This document shows positions 22,962-31,357 of a DNA stretch of 64,000 nucleotides, piece by piece. Under the pieces are notes generated by a model. That model saw only the letters and a list, made by a program, of their open reading frames with translations, was not told where the DNA came from and made no database searches. The first letter of the stretch is position 1. Every line of letters begins with the position of its first letter. The translations under genes and the position numbers were made by a program. This stretch comes from Sphingobacterium chuzhouense (GTDB lineage: Bacteria > Bacteroidota > Bacteroidia > Sphingobacteriales > Sphingobacteriaceae): positions 248,001 to 312,000 of the forward strand of contig NZ_JACNYL010000005.1 in NCBI RefSeq assembly GCF_014692525.1. Reading direction: 5' to 3'.

Positions 22962-25208
22962 TTAGAATCCCAACCTATCATCATTTAAAGAACCTTCGCT
23001 AGACGGTGCACCTAAAAACTCCTGATACTGGCTACAATCTATTTCACGCGTTAATCCGCCGGGAGGAAGCGGAAAATCTTCTTGTGTATAATGCAGTTTT
23101 TTGTCACTGTATACTTTCTTCATATACAAGCCAAATATCGGAAGTGCAGCTTGCGCTCCTTGCCCCGACGCCATGCTATAGAAACGGATACCACGATCTT
23201 CCGCTCCTGTCCATACGCCTGTTACCAAATCCGGCGTAATACCGATAAACCAAGCATCGGAATTATCATTTGTCGTACCTGTTTTACCGCCAATTGGATT
23301 TTTAAATCCTCCAAACTCCGCACGTCTTAATCGAGAACCCGTACCACCATCCACAACACCTTTCAACATATCAACCATAATATAGGCAGATTCGCTGTTT
23401 AGCGCTTTAACCACCGTTGGTGTCTTCTCATAGATAGGTGTACCGTTTTTATCTTCGACACGTAAAATCATGGTTGGCTCAATCCACGTACCATGGTTAA
23501 CAAATGCTGAATAAGCACCTACCATATCATATACAGATGCCTCGTATGCACCCAATGCAATAGATGGATAATTCGGAACATTAGATGTAATCCCCATACG
23601 CTTTGTCAACGAGGCAACAGTCGCTGCTCCGACTTCGTTGATGACATAAGCAGAAGCAAAGTTTTGGGAATATTTCAATGCGTTTTTTAACGAGATAGGG
23701 TCACCTCCCTGAATTGTTCCACGAGGCGTCCAGTTACCATAGGTACGAGAATGATTAGGCACCGGAAAACAAGGCGAGTAACCATTATCGATTGCAGCAG
23801 CATATGTAAACGGCTTTGCCGTTGAGCCCACTTGCCTTTGTGCCAACTTTACGTGATCAAATTTGAAATGTTCAAAGCTGGTACCACCAACCCAAGCCTT
23901 GATATGGCCTGTCTTCGGTTCCATAGACATAACAGCGTTTCGTAGAAAAAGCTTGTTATAACGAATAGAATCCATTGGCGTCATGACCGTATCAACATTT
24001 CCTTTATAGGTAAATAAGGTCATCGGCACTTTTTTATTAAATTCTTGTTTAATTTCCTCTTCAGACATACCGGTCTCTTTCAATACACGGTAGCGGTCAG
24101 AACGGCGCATACCAGAGACCAGTAATTTCGCATTTTCTCCCTTAAACGGATCGGAGTTGCGATACTGTCTGTCAAAATCCCGCTGTAGTCTTTCCATCCA
24201 TTCCTTCTGCGCCTCTTCCGCATATTGCTGCATCGCGTAGTTGATTGGTGTGTATACTTTCAACCCATCACGATCCAGATCATAAGGCGTACCATCTGCT
24301 CTCGTAATGGACAGACGTTTAAATTCTTTTTTTAATTCTTCTTTTAGTACGGCGCGGAAATAAGGCGCCATGCCTTCTCCGTAATTAGATATACGTAGCT
24401 TCAAATCCAATGGCAGTTCCTTCGCCTTTTGTCCTTCTTCTTTCGTCAGAAAGTTCTGGTCGATCATATTATTCAATACTGTATTCCGCCGTTTCATCGA
24501 ATTTTCAGGAAATCTCACAGGCGAGTAGATATATGTACCTTTCAACATACCCACCAACATGGCTGCCTGTTCAGCCGTCAATTGATCCGGAGTAGTATCA
24601 AAATAGGTTCTGGCGGCGGACTTAATACCAAAGGTGTTGTAAGCCCCAAAATCAACCGTATTGAAATACATGGTGATAATTTCTTCTTTGGTATAACTTC
24701 TTTCTAAACGAACGGCGGTAATCCACTCCTGGAACTTCTGCATGATGCGCTTAAATGTATTACGCTCCCGACGCTCGGAAAAGAGATTTAAAGCTAACTG
24801 TTGTGTAATTGTACTCCCTCCTTGTTTTCTATTCAACAACGTCGTATAAATAGCGGAAGTAACTGTCCGGGAATAATCAATACCCGAATGCTCATAAAAA
24901 CGCTTGTCCTCCGTAGAAATCAGTGCGTGAACTAAATAAGGGGATAACTCGCTGTACTTTACATTGGAGCGGTTATGCTTATAATAAGTGCCTAAAACTT
25001 TGAGATCATCGGTCAATATCTCCGAAGCCAAATTACTCTTCGGGTTTTCCAATTCCTCAAAAGACGGTAATTTACCAAATACACCTAAACGTACACTTAT
25101 GAGAAAAAGTGCCCCAAGAATAACAATACTACATAAGACCGTCCAAAAATTCCGGGTATATCGTTTAATATCTATGTCTGTCAACTTCTGCTTTGATTCT
25201 CTCTTCAT
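22962..25208 (-). CDS. mrcA: Penicillin-binding protein 1A, bifunctional
   Basis: A 748-residue class A PBP which polymerises and cross-links peptidoglycan. A cytoplasmic tail and one membrane segment (about 22-42) precede the GT51 glycosyltransferase domain, with catalytic glutamate in STEDKRFYEHSGID, plus GGSTITQQLALNLF and YFNTVDFG. The transpeptidase domain has the serine motif STAKPF within VGSTAKPFTYAAAI, SQN in KYSQNFASAYV, and KTGTT. It has its own promoter box upstream. The symbol is a family label; Bacteroidota naming (pbp1a, ponA) varies. Confidence 0.93.
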   Translation of the reverse strand: MKRESKQKLTDIDIKRYTRNFWTVLCSIVILGALFLISVRLGVFGKLPSFEELENPKSNLASEILTDDLKVLGTYYKHNRSNVKYSELSPYLVHALISTEDKRFYEHSGIDYSRTVTSAIYTTLLNRKQGGSTITQQLALNLFSERRERNTFKRIMQKFQEWITAVRLERSYTKEEIITMYFNTVDFGAYNTFGIKSAARTYFDTTPDQLTAEQAAMLVGMLKGTYIYSPVRFPENSMKRRNTVLNNMIDQNFLTKEEGQKAKELPLDLKLRISNYGEGMAPYFRAVLKEELKKEFKRLSITRADGTPYDLDRDGLKVYTPINYAMQQYAEEAQKEWMERLQRDFDRQYRNSDPFKGENAKLLVSGMRRSDRYRVLKETGMSEEEIKQEFNKKVPMTLFTYKGNVDTVMTPMDSIRYNKLFLRNAVMSMEPKTGHIKAWVGGTSFEHFKFDHVKLAQRQVGSTAKPFTYAAAIDNGYSPCFPVPNHSRTYGNWTPRGTIQGGDPISLKNALKYSQNFASAYVINEVGAATVASLTKRMGITSNVPNYPSIALGAYEASVYDMVGAYSAFVNHGTWIEPTMILRVEDKNGTPIYEKTPTVVKALNSESAYIMVDMLKGVVDGGTGSRLRRAEFGGFKNPIGGKTGTTNDNSDAWFIGITPDLVTGVWTGAEDRGIRFYSMASGQGAQAALPIFGLYMKKVYSDKKLHYTQEDFPLPPGGLTREIDCSQYQEFLGAPSSEGSLNDDRLGF

Positions 25209-25232
25209 TGCATCTATGATACGATTTCAGTA

Positions 25233-25240
25233 CAAAGTTA
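25233..25240 (-). promoter_or_regulatory. -7 promoter box for the PBP1A gene
   Basis: CAAAGTTA on the plus strand is TAACTTTG on the minus strand, 25 nt upstream of the ATG at 25208. The predicted leader is about 20 nt. Confidence 0.5.
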
Positions 25241-25339
25241 ACATTCTAGTTCTAATAAGTTTAAAAAAGTTAGAACGATACCATATTAAAGTTCTACATT
25301 AGCCAAATTATTTATTTTCGTAATCCGCGATTAATTACT

Positions 25340-25371
25340 CGTGACTAGTTACGAATCACGAACCACGAATG
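25340..25371. repeat. Near-palindrome and three heptamer repeats at the MFS gene start
   Basis: CGTGACTAGTTACG (25340-25353) is a 14-bp palindrome with one mismatched pair. It runs into three tandem heptamers, ACGAATC (25351-25357), ACGAACC (25358-25364) and ACGAATG (25365-25371). The last heptamer includes the ATG of the transporter. Confidence 0.55.
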
Positions 25372-26595
25372 ATGCATAAAAAAAACAATGCGGGGTTATT
25401 CTTCATTTTCCTGACCGTTGTTATCGATACCATCGGATTAGGTATTATTATCCCGGTGTTGCCCTCCCTCATTAAAGAATTGATACATGGGGACCTTAGT
25501 GAAGCTTCCCATTATGGAGGATGGTTGATGTTTTCCTATGCTTTTACACAATTTATATTTGCCTCGATACTAGGAAATTTAAGCGATTGCTATGGCAGAC
25601 GCCCTGTATTACTGATGTCGCTATTAGGTTTTTGCATCAATTATATACTAATGGGTTTTGCCCCTAGTATCCTTTGGCTATTTGTAGGACGTCTCATCGC
25701 CGGTATCACTGGAGCTAGCCATACCGTCGCCGCGGCCTATATCGCGGACATTAGCTCATCCGAAAAGAAAGCTCAAAATTTCGGGTTGCTGGGAGCCGCT
25801 TTCGGACTAGGTTTCATCATTGGACCGGTTATAGGTGGGCTTTTAGGACAGTATGGCCCACGTATTCCATTTTTTGCTGCCGGCGCATTGAGCTTCTTCA
25901 ATTTTATATACGGTTACTTCATCGTTCCAGAATCCTTGACCAAAGAGAACAGACGTTCTTTCTCCTGGCGAAACGCAAATCCCATTGGGGCATTCAAGCA
26001 CATGAAAAAATACCCACAGATATATGCGCTTATCATTTGTATTTTTTTAGTTAACCTAGCTGCTCATGCCGTTCAAAGCACGTGGTCCTACTATACAATG
26101 GAAAAATTCGCTTGGGATGAAAAAATGGTAGGCATATCACTTGGTTTCATTGGAACACTACTTACCATTGTTCAAGCTGGCTTATTACGTATCGTTATCC
26201 CTAGGCTCGGCCTACCCAAATCCATTTTGACGGGCTTATTTTTTTTAACACTAGCATTGCCATTAATAGGTATAGTGCCCTCTAGCTGGATGCTGTTTGC
26301 AGCAAGTGTCCTTTATGTATGCGGAGGGATCGGCGGCCCTGCGATCCAAAGTCTCGTTTCTAACCTTACACCATCCAACGAACAAGGACAAATACAAGGC
26401 GGAATCGCTTCCGTTATCAGTTTGACAGCCATATTTGGTCCTTTAATGATGAGCAATCTATTTTCCTTTTTTACAAAAGAAAATACACCTATATATTTTC
26501 CGGGCGCACCTTTCATTATGGGAGGCTTACTGACACTTACTGCACTTATTACCGCTTATATTTATTTCCAAGGAAAACCTAGGGTTTCTCAATAA
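25369..26595 (+). CDS. MFS multidrug/tetracycline-type efflux transporter
   Basis: A 408-residue major facilitator with twelve membrane segments, of the DHA1 (TetA-like) type. The loop motif between segments 2 and 3 reads GNLSDCYGRRPVLLMSLLG. Motif C-like GAAFGLGFIIGPVIGGLLG is in segment 5, the antiporter signature. It starts FFIFLTVVIDTIGLGIIIPVLP, as in TetA family members. Such proteins export drugs or metabolites; substrate cannot be told, and calling it tetracycline resistance is not justified. Two adjacent ATGs (25369 and 25372) compete. Its last 17 bp overlap the convergent ispF gene. Confidence 0.85.
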   Translation: MMHKKNNAGLFFIFLTVVIDTIGLGIIIPVLPSLIKELIHGDLSEASHYGGWLMFSYAFTQFIFASILGNLSDCYGRRPVLLMSLLGFCINYILMGFAPSILWLFVGRLIAGITGASHTVAAAYIADISSSEKKAQNFGLLGAAFGLGFIIGPVIGGLLGQYGPRIPFFAAGALSFFNFIYGYFIVPESLTKENRRSFSWRNANPIGAFKHMKKYPQIYALIICIFLVNLAAHAVQSTWSYYTMEKFAWDEKMVGISLGFIGTLLTIVQAGLLRIVIPRLGLPKSILTGLFFLTLALPLIGIVPSSWMLFAASVLYVCGGIGGPAIQSLVSNLTPSNEQGQIQGGIASVISLTAIFGPLMMSNLFSFFTKENTPIYFPGAPFIMGGLLTLTALITAYIYFQGKPRVSQ

Positions 26596-27058
26596 GGCAT
26601 ACAGCGTAGGCAACAACACCTTCCTGACGACCTATAAAACCCATCGTCTCATTGGTCGTCGCTTTTATGGATATGTCATCTATATCAATCCCGGCAGCTT
26701 TAGCGATATTCTCTTTCATGGCGGGGATGTATGGTTTAATCTTTGGAGCTTCCAAGCATAGCATACCATCGATGTTGCCCAATGTATATCCCTTTTCTTT
26801 TAAGAGCTTTACACATTCTTCAAGCAAAACGAGACTGCTGATCCCTTTCCATTTAGGATCGGTATTGGGAAAATGAAACCCCATGTCCTCTAAGTTTGCT
26901 GCCCCCAGGATAGCGTCACAAATTGCATGTACTAAGACGTCTGCATCCGAATGCCCGAACGCGCCTGCATGGTGTTCTAATTGCACTCCACCGATGACGA
27001 ATGGATGTCCTTCTTTTATTTGATGGACATCAAAACCAAAACCTACCTTTATCTTCAT
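26579..27058 (-). CDS. ispF: 2-C-methyl-D-erythritol 2,4-cyclodiphosphate synthase
   Basis: A 159-residue IspF of the MEP pathway, upstream of IspG, which is also in this window. The zinc ligands and loop are clear: GFGFDVHQI (D and H ligands), FGHSDADVLVHAICDAILGAA (third ligand H) and the phosphate-binding ATTNETMGFIGRQEG near the C-terminus. Length and order match the family. A near-consensus box TAACTTCG (27066-27073 on the minus strand) lies 8 nt before the ATG, suggesting an extremely short leader. Confidence 0.96.
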   Translation of the reverse strand: MKIKVGFGFDVHQIKEGHPFVIGGVQLEHHAGAFGHSDADVLVHAICDAILGAANLEDMGFHFPNTDPKWKGISSLVLLEECVKLLKEKGYTLGNIDGMLCLEAPKIKPYIPAMKENIAKAAGIDIDDISIKATTNETMGFIGRQEGVVAYAVCLIEKP

Positions 27059-27123
27059 AACAACGCGAAGTTAACCCTTTCTTTTTCCATCATGAAAAAA
27101 AGAACATACAAAAATTTATTTGC

Positions 27124-27131
27124 TACTTTTG
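27124..27131 (+). promoter_or_regulatory. -7 promoter box for the ECF sigma/protease operon
   Basis: TACTTTTG is an exact TAnnTTTG match 78 nt before the GTG start of the sigma factor. No -33 element is clear. A -7 box of the housekeeping type suggests basal expression by the primary sigma factor. Confidence 0.4.
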
Positions 27132-27208
27132 ATTCGTCATCTACTTGACGAAAATTTAAAATTTATACGGCGTAATAGGTTACTATTTGATTAAAAAGGT
27201 ATTAATAA

Positions 27209-27778
27209 GTGAGTAAGGAAAAAAGCGATATACAGATTGATTCCGAAATCATTGACGGCATCAGGGAGGGAGATAACCTTGCTATCCAGCAGTTATATCA
27301 AATACATTTCCCACCTATTGCCAACATGGTTATCAACAATCGTGGTAGCAGAGAGGAAGCGCAGGACATTTTCCAAGAAACGGTGATGGTTTTGTATAAT
27401 AAGATCAGTGATGACGATTTTGTTTTGAGCAGCAGATTACAAACGTTCTTATATGCGATTTCCAAACGATTATGGCTTAAGCATCTTACACGCGGCGAGG
27501 CGAAATACCGTAAGGATTCAATAGAGGATTACGGAGAAGCGCTAGCTGCTGAAGAAATCATCGAAGATCACGAGGTTAAGGAAGCTAATTTTGTTCAAAT
27601 GGAAAATGCATTAAACGGATTAGGAGAGCCTTGTAGAACTATCTTATATGATTTTTATATACAAGGGCAATCGATGGCAGCTATTTGTGAGAAGTTTGGT
27701 TATACGAACGCCGATAATGCGAAGACGCAGAAGTATAAATGTCTCCAGCGTTTAAAAAAGATATTTTTCAAAAAATAA
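27209..27778 (+). CDS. ECF-family RNA polymerase sigma factor
   Basis: A 189-residue sigma-70 family regulator. Region 2 spans about 25-95, with QLYQIHFPPIANMV, EEAQDIFQETVMVLYNKI (region 2.2/2.3) and FLYAISKRLWLKHL. Region 4 spans about 128-185, with LGEPCRTILYDFYIQGQSMAAIC and NAKTQKYKCLQRLKKIF. Region 3 is absent, as expected. The start is GTG (27209); no ATG lies upstream in frame at a sensible place. The membrane protease gene follows 15 bp later, and the pair is almost certainly an operon. This sequence differs from the FecI-type sigma factor at 62.3 kb. Confidence 0.9.
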   Translation: MSKEKSDIQIDSEIIDGIREGDNLAIQQLYQIHFPPIANMVINNRGSREEAQDIFQETVMVLYNKISDDDFVLSSRLQTFLYAISKRLWLKHLTRGEAKYRKDSIEDYGEALAAEEIIEDHEVKEANFVQMENALNGLGEPCRTILYDFYIQGQSMAAICEKFGYTNADNAKTQKYKCLQRLKKIFFKK

Positions 27779-27793
27779 GTTATAATAATAGGC

Positions 27794-28894
27794 ATGAAAA
27801 GCTTAAATCAACAGGAGTTTATAGAGTGGGCAGATGCATATCTTCGGGAAGAGCTTTCGCAGGAAGATCGATTGCGGTTTGAGACATATTGTGCGGAAAA
27901 TCCCGTAAAGGCAGAACTTTTTGCACAACACAAAGCTTTTTTAACTACTATGGAAAAAGCGGATGCACGCTCAAATTTCAAACGAGACTTACAGCATATT
28001 GCATTGGATTACGATAAGACTCATAACCCAAAACCGGCAACTAAAGTTATCAGCTTATGGGATAGGCTGAAACTCAATGCCGCTGTAGCAGCTGCTATTG
28101 CCATTGTATCCGTGTTTTCGACTTTATGGTTGACAGGTTATTATAAAAACTTGAAAAAAACCACATCAGATTACAGTGCTTTACGCAGGGATATGAATAC
28201 CGTAAAACGTAATGTAAATGCACAGAATGCAGCTATTCAAAATATCAACAACACCAAAGAGAATATTAAAGAAACGATGCACTACGGCGCTACCGGATTC
28301 ATGATTACAAAAAATGGCTATGTTGTCACAAACTATCATGTTATCACCGGAGCCGACTCTGTACATTTACAGAATCATAAAGGGGAATCGTTCAAGGCAG
28401 ATATTATTTTTACAAATCCTGAAAAGGACTTGGCGATCTTGCATATCAACGACTCCACCTTTAAATCTATAAAGAGCATCCCGTACACCTTTAAAAAACA
28501 AGACTCCGATATGGGGGAAGATGTTTACACTATTGGTTTTCCTAGAGATGAAGCTGTCTACGGACAAGGCTATCTAAGCTCCTCTACCGGATATGCCGGC
28601 GACACTCTTGCTTATCAAATATCAATCCCGGTAAACCCGGGTAACAGTGGAGGACCACTATTGGACAAAGAAGGTAATATAATCGGAATTATCAGCGGAA
28701 AACAAAAGGGAATAGATGGTGCAGCTTTTGCGATCAAGACGAAAGCTTTAATGGAAACATTGAACAGTATCCCTGCTGACTCCCTTAATGGGAAAAATGT
28801 TGTTCTTAACAATAAAAATTTATTGTACAATTTGTCGCGAACCGACCAGATTAAAAAATTACAAGATTACATTTATATCGTGAAGGTTTACTAA
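27794..28894 (+). CDS. Membrane protein joining an anti-sigma-like cytoplasmic region to a periplasmic trypsin-like protease
   Basis: A 366-residue protein. Residues 1-92 are cytoplasmic and helical and start SLNQQEFIEWADAYLREELS, like anti-sigma N-termini that measure partial chain length (EENPxxAELF-type context), but without zinc ligands. One membrane segment (about 93-115) follows, then a coiled-coil-like linker (122-160). The rest (about 163-320) is an S1C/HtrA-type serine protease with a full triad: H182 in VVTNYHV, D212 in KDLAIL and S285 in NPGNSGGPL. No PDZ domain follows; the tail is about 45 residues. Gene order implies that it controls the sigma factor. This is inference; chaperone or housekeeping protease roles are alternatives. 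Confidence 0.82.
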   Translation: MKSLNQQEFIEWADAYLREELSQEDRLRFETYCAENPVKAELFAQHKAFLTTMEKADARSNFKRDLQHIALDYDKTHNPKPATKVISLWDRLKLNAAVAAAIAIVSVFSTLWLTGYYKNLKKTTSDYSALRRDMNTVKRNVNAQNAAIQNINNTKENIKETMHYGATGFMITKNGYVVTNYHVITGADSVHLQNHKGESFKADIIFTNPEKDLAILHINDSTFKSIKSIPYTFKKQDSDMGEDVYTIGFPRDEAVYGQGYLSSSTGYAGDTLAYQISIPVNPGNSGGPLLDKEGNIIGIISGKQKGIDGAAFAIKTKALMETLNSIPADSLNGKNVVLNNKNLLYNLSRTDQIKKLQDYIYIVKVY

Positions 28895-28932
28895 AAAAGA
28901 AAGGGGCAAATTTTATTTGCCCCTTTCTTTTT
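28894..28932. terminator. Bidirectional terminator between the protease gene and the peroxiredoxin
   Basis: A perfect 17-bp inverted repeat, 28894-28910 with 28916-28932, around a 5-nt loop. The core is AGGGGCAAA paired with TTTGCCCCT, flanked by A and T runs on both sides, so it serves both convergent genes. It overlaps the protease stop's last base and the first two bases of the peroxiredoxin stop. Confidence 0.9.
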
Positions 28933-29566
28933 ATTTATTCGGTTGCGGTGTAACACGCAAGTAAGGTTTTACTTCCGTGTAGCCTTTTGGAAATTTAGCT
29001 GGAATATCTTCTGTTTTTATTGCAGGAACGACAATGACATCTTCGCCGTCTTTCCAGTCAGCAGGTGTTGCTACAGAATATTGATCTGTTAATTGAAGCG
29101 AATCAATCACACGTAAAATCTCAAAGAAATTTCGACCTGTAGAAGCTGGATAAGTTAATGTCAATTTAATTTTCTTGTCCGGACCGATAACAAATACGGA
29201 ACGTACCGTTGCTGTAGCAGACGCATTGGGATGAATCATATCATATAATTCCGCTACCTTACGGTCTTTATCCGCAATAATAGGAAAATCTACTTCACAA
29301 TTTTGTGTCTCGTTGATATCTTTAATCCAGCCAAGATGATCTTCTACTGAATCAACACTTAATGCTAATACCTTCGTGTTTCTTTTTTCAAATTCTGATT
29401 TCAACTGTGCAGTACGTCCAAGTTCAGTGGTACATACAGGTGTGTAATCTGAGGGGTGTGAATACAAAACCGCCCAGCCATCGCCGATATACTCATAAAA
29501 GTCAATTTTTCCTATGGATGTCTCCGCTTGAAAGTTTGGAGCAACATCACCTAATCGTAAACTCAT
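28931..29566 (-). CDS. 1-Cys peroxiredoxin (Prx6 type)
   Basis: A 211-residue thiol peroxidase that reduces hydrogen peroxide and organic peroxides. The peroxidatic cysteine lies in HPSDYTPVCTTELG (about residue 45). The Prx6-type long C-terminal part includes ALSVDSVEDHLGWIKDI, LTYPASTGRNFFEILRVIDSLQLTD and VATPADWKDGEDVIV. No conserved resolving cysteine follows in the usual 2-Cys position. It is monocistronic and convergent with the sigma/protease operon. An ATG start gives the usual length. Confidence 0.93.
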   Translation of the reverse strand: MSLRLGDVAPNFQAETSIGKIDFYEYIGDGWAVLYSHPSDYTPVCTTELGRTAQLKSEFEKRNTKVLALSVDSVEDHLGWIKDINETQNCEVDFPIIADKDRKVAELYDMIHPNASATATVRSVFVIGPDKKIKLTLTYPASTGRNFFEILRVIDSLQLTDQYSVATPADWKDGEDVIVVPAIKTEDIPAKFPKGYTEVKPYLRVTPQPNK

Positions 29567-29653
29567 ATCTTAAAATTTTAAAGGTTTTTAATAAACATTT
29601 TTATTCTCTACAAATTTAGTAGATTATTTGAGTTTTCAAAATGATACCGCATC

Positions 29654-30058
29654 TCATTTCTGTAATCTTTCATTAATAAGTGTCAGATTCCCGTAATCTT
29701 CAAAGGAGAAACTCGCCAATTTCTGCGACACGTGCTCCAACAGAAATTTCGACTTGTATAATAGTTGCTGTTGTGTTTCATCCGCTGGAGACAGTAATGC
29801 ATCACGTAGAAAGAGTAACGCTAACGGGCGAATTTGCTCCGTTTCCAACTCCTGTTCCACGTACGTTAAAAGTTCATCTTGAGAAAGACCTATTAACCAG
29901 TCTCTTTGCTTTCCAAAAAACTTATGGTAACCTTCTTCTATAACCGCAGGCTCAGTCGGTTCATCAAAAGCTTCATATTTATCAACGAGCAGGCGCAGAA
30001 ACTTGCCCATCTCATTAATCCAATTCAGGATCGTATCTTTCTCGTATCTAATGCCCAT
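29654..30058 (-). CDS. Unknown 134-residue protein in the proBA operon
   Basis: A soluble, helical, acidic protein with no signal peptide or recognised motif. It begins IRYEKDTILNWINEMGKFLRLL and contains QRDWLIGLSQDELLTYVEQELET, which gives it a TPR- or regulator-like helical look. I cannot name a family. Its ATG overlaps the last base of the proA stop, so it is translated with proA and probably shares the proB-proA transcript. A link to proline synthesis or to its regulation is inferred only from this coupling. Confidence 0.7.
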   Translation of the reverse strand: MGIRYEKDTILNWINEMGKFLRLLVDKYEAFDEPTEPAVIEEGYHKFFGKQRDWLIGLSQDELLTYVEQELETEQIRPLALLFLRDALLSPADETQQQLLYKSKFLLEHVSQKLASFSFEDYGNLTLINERLQK

Positions 30059-31311
30059 TATCTAGTCTGCCCATCGCCCGTAATATACCATTTCTCCGTT
30101 ACCAATTTCTCTAAAGCGAAAGGTCCCCTCGCATGGAGCTTCTGTGTAGAGATACCTATTTCAGCTCCAAGTCCAAAAGCACCGCCATCGGTGAATCGCG
30201 TAGAGGCATTCGTATAAACTGCAGCCGCATCTACCGTTTCCATGTAGGTATTGATGCGTTCGGAATCTGTTGAAACAATACATTCTGAATGTTTGGAAGA
30301 ATGCTCAGCGATATGTGTCAAGGCCTCGTCAAAATTCTCTACCACTTTGATCGAACACTGCAATGATAGAAACTCTCGGCCGAAGTCTTCTTCCTTAGCT
30401 AATTCCAACAATGGATAGCCGAGTTCTTTTAAAATAGAAAAAGCAGCTTCATCGGCATAGATTTTCACACTACTTTCTTCAAAATACGGTACAACTTTGT
30501 CCAGAAGCTCTTTTGCTACTTCTCTATCAACCAAAACAGTATCCAACGCATTACATACGGATGGTCGCTGTATTTTGGCATTCGCTATAATTTTTGCAGC
30601 TTTCTCCAAGTCGCCTGTTCGCTCCACATACGTGTGGCATACGCCAGCTCCTGTTTCGATTACAGGAACTTTTGCCTGTTCGCGGACTAAATCAATGAGT
30701 GCCTGTGATCCTCTTGGTATAATGATGTCTACATATTGGGTAGCAGAAAGCAGCTCACTCACAAACGCTCTATCCGTCGGCAACAATTGCACGATATGTA
30801 CATTTAAATTATGTCTGCGTAATTCTTCTTGTATAATTTCCACCAACACGCTATTCGTAAACCAAGCATCCGATCCTCCTCGCAACACACAAACATTTCC
30901 GGATCGTATACACAATGCCGCTACGTCTACCGTTACATTTGGTCTGGATTCATAAATCACGCCGACTACTCCCAGCGGAACAGTTTTCTTCTCGACTAAC
31001 AAACCATTCTCTAGTTCCTTGCGAGAAATCAATGCCCCTGTTGGATCAGGGAGATTTGCAACGTCGATCAGACTGGCTGATAATGCCAAAATTCGATCTT
31101 TATCCAACAATAATCTATCATATCGTGGATCTTCCCGATCCATGCGCTCCAAGTCTTTCTTATTCTCCCGAATAATATCATCTACACGCTGTTCTAGTGA
31201 ACTGGCAATATCTTTCAGCAACTGCTGCTTCGCACTATCAGTCAAACGTTTAACCGCGATGGTAGCTTCATGAGCAGCCTTTAACTCTTCCTGTATACTT
31301 TCCTTCATCAT
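30058..31311 (-). CDS. proA: Glutamate-5-semialdehyde dehydrogenase
   Basis: A 417-residue NADPH-dependent gamma-glutamyl phosphate reductase, the second step of proline synthesis. It has the aldehyde-dehydrogenase fold with VPLGVVGVIYESRPNVTVD, CVLRGGSDAW, VPVIETGAGVCHTYV and the catalytic cysteine in KIQRPSVCNALDTVLV. The ending DGGAFGLGAEIGISTQKLHARGPFAL is also typical, split here by a few residues. Two adjacent ATGs are possible at the start. proB lies 46 bp upstream. Confidence 0.96.
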   Translation of the reverse strand: MMKESIQEELKAAHEATIAVKRLTDSAKQQLLKDIASSLEQRVDDIIRENKKDLERMDREDPRYDRLLLDKDRILALSASLIDVANLPDPTGALISRKELENGLLVEKKTVPLGVVGVIYESRPNVTVDVAALCIRSGNVCVLRGGSDAWFTNSVLVEIIQEELRRHNLNVHIVQLLPTDRAFVSELLSATQYVDIIIPRGSQALIDLVREQAKVPVIETGAGVCHTYVERTGDLEKAAKIIANAKIQRPSVCNALDTVLVDREVAKELLDKVVPYFEESSVKIYADEAAFSILKELGYPLLELAKEEDFGREFLSLQCSIKVVENFDEALTHIAEHSSKHSECIVSTDSERINTYMETVDAAAVYTNASTRFTDGGAFGLGAEIGISTQKLHARGPFALEKLVTEKWYITGDGQTR

Positions 31312-31357
31312 CTAAAAATCCCTTTCCTTTTTATTATATGTTACAAATAAATATAAA

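Noticed and set aside
25369..26595. Tetracycline-resistance gene
   Set aside because: The protein is TetA-like in its general MFS features only; there is no adjacent TetR-type repressor and no residue-level evidence for the substrate.
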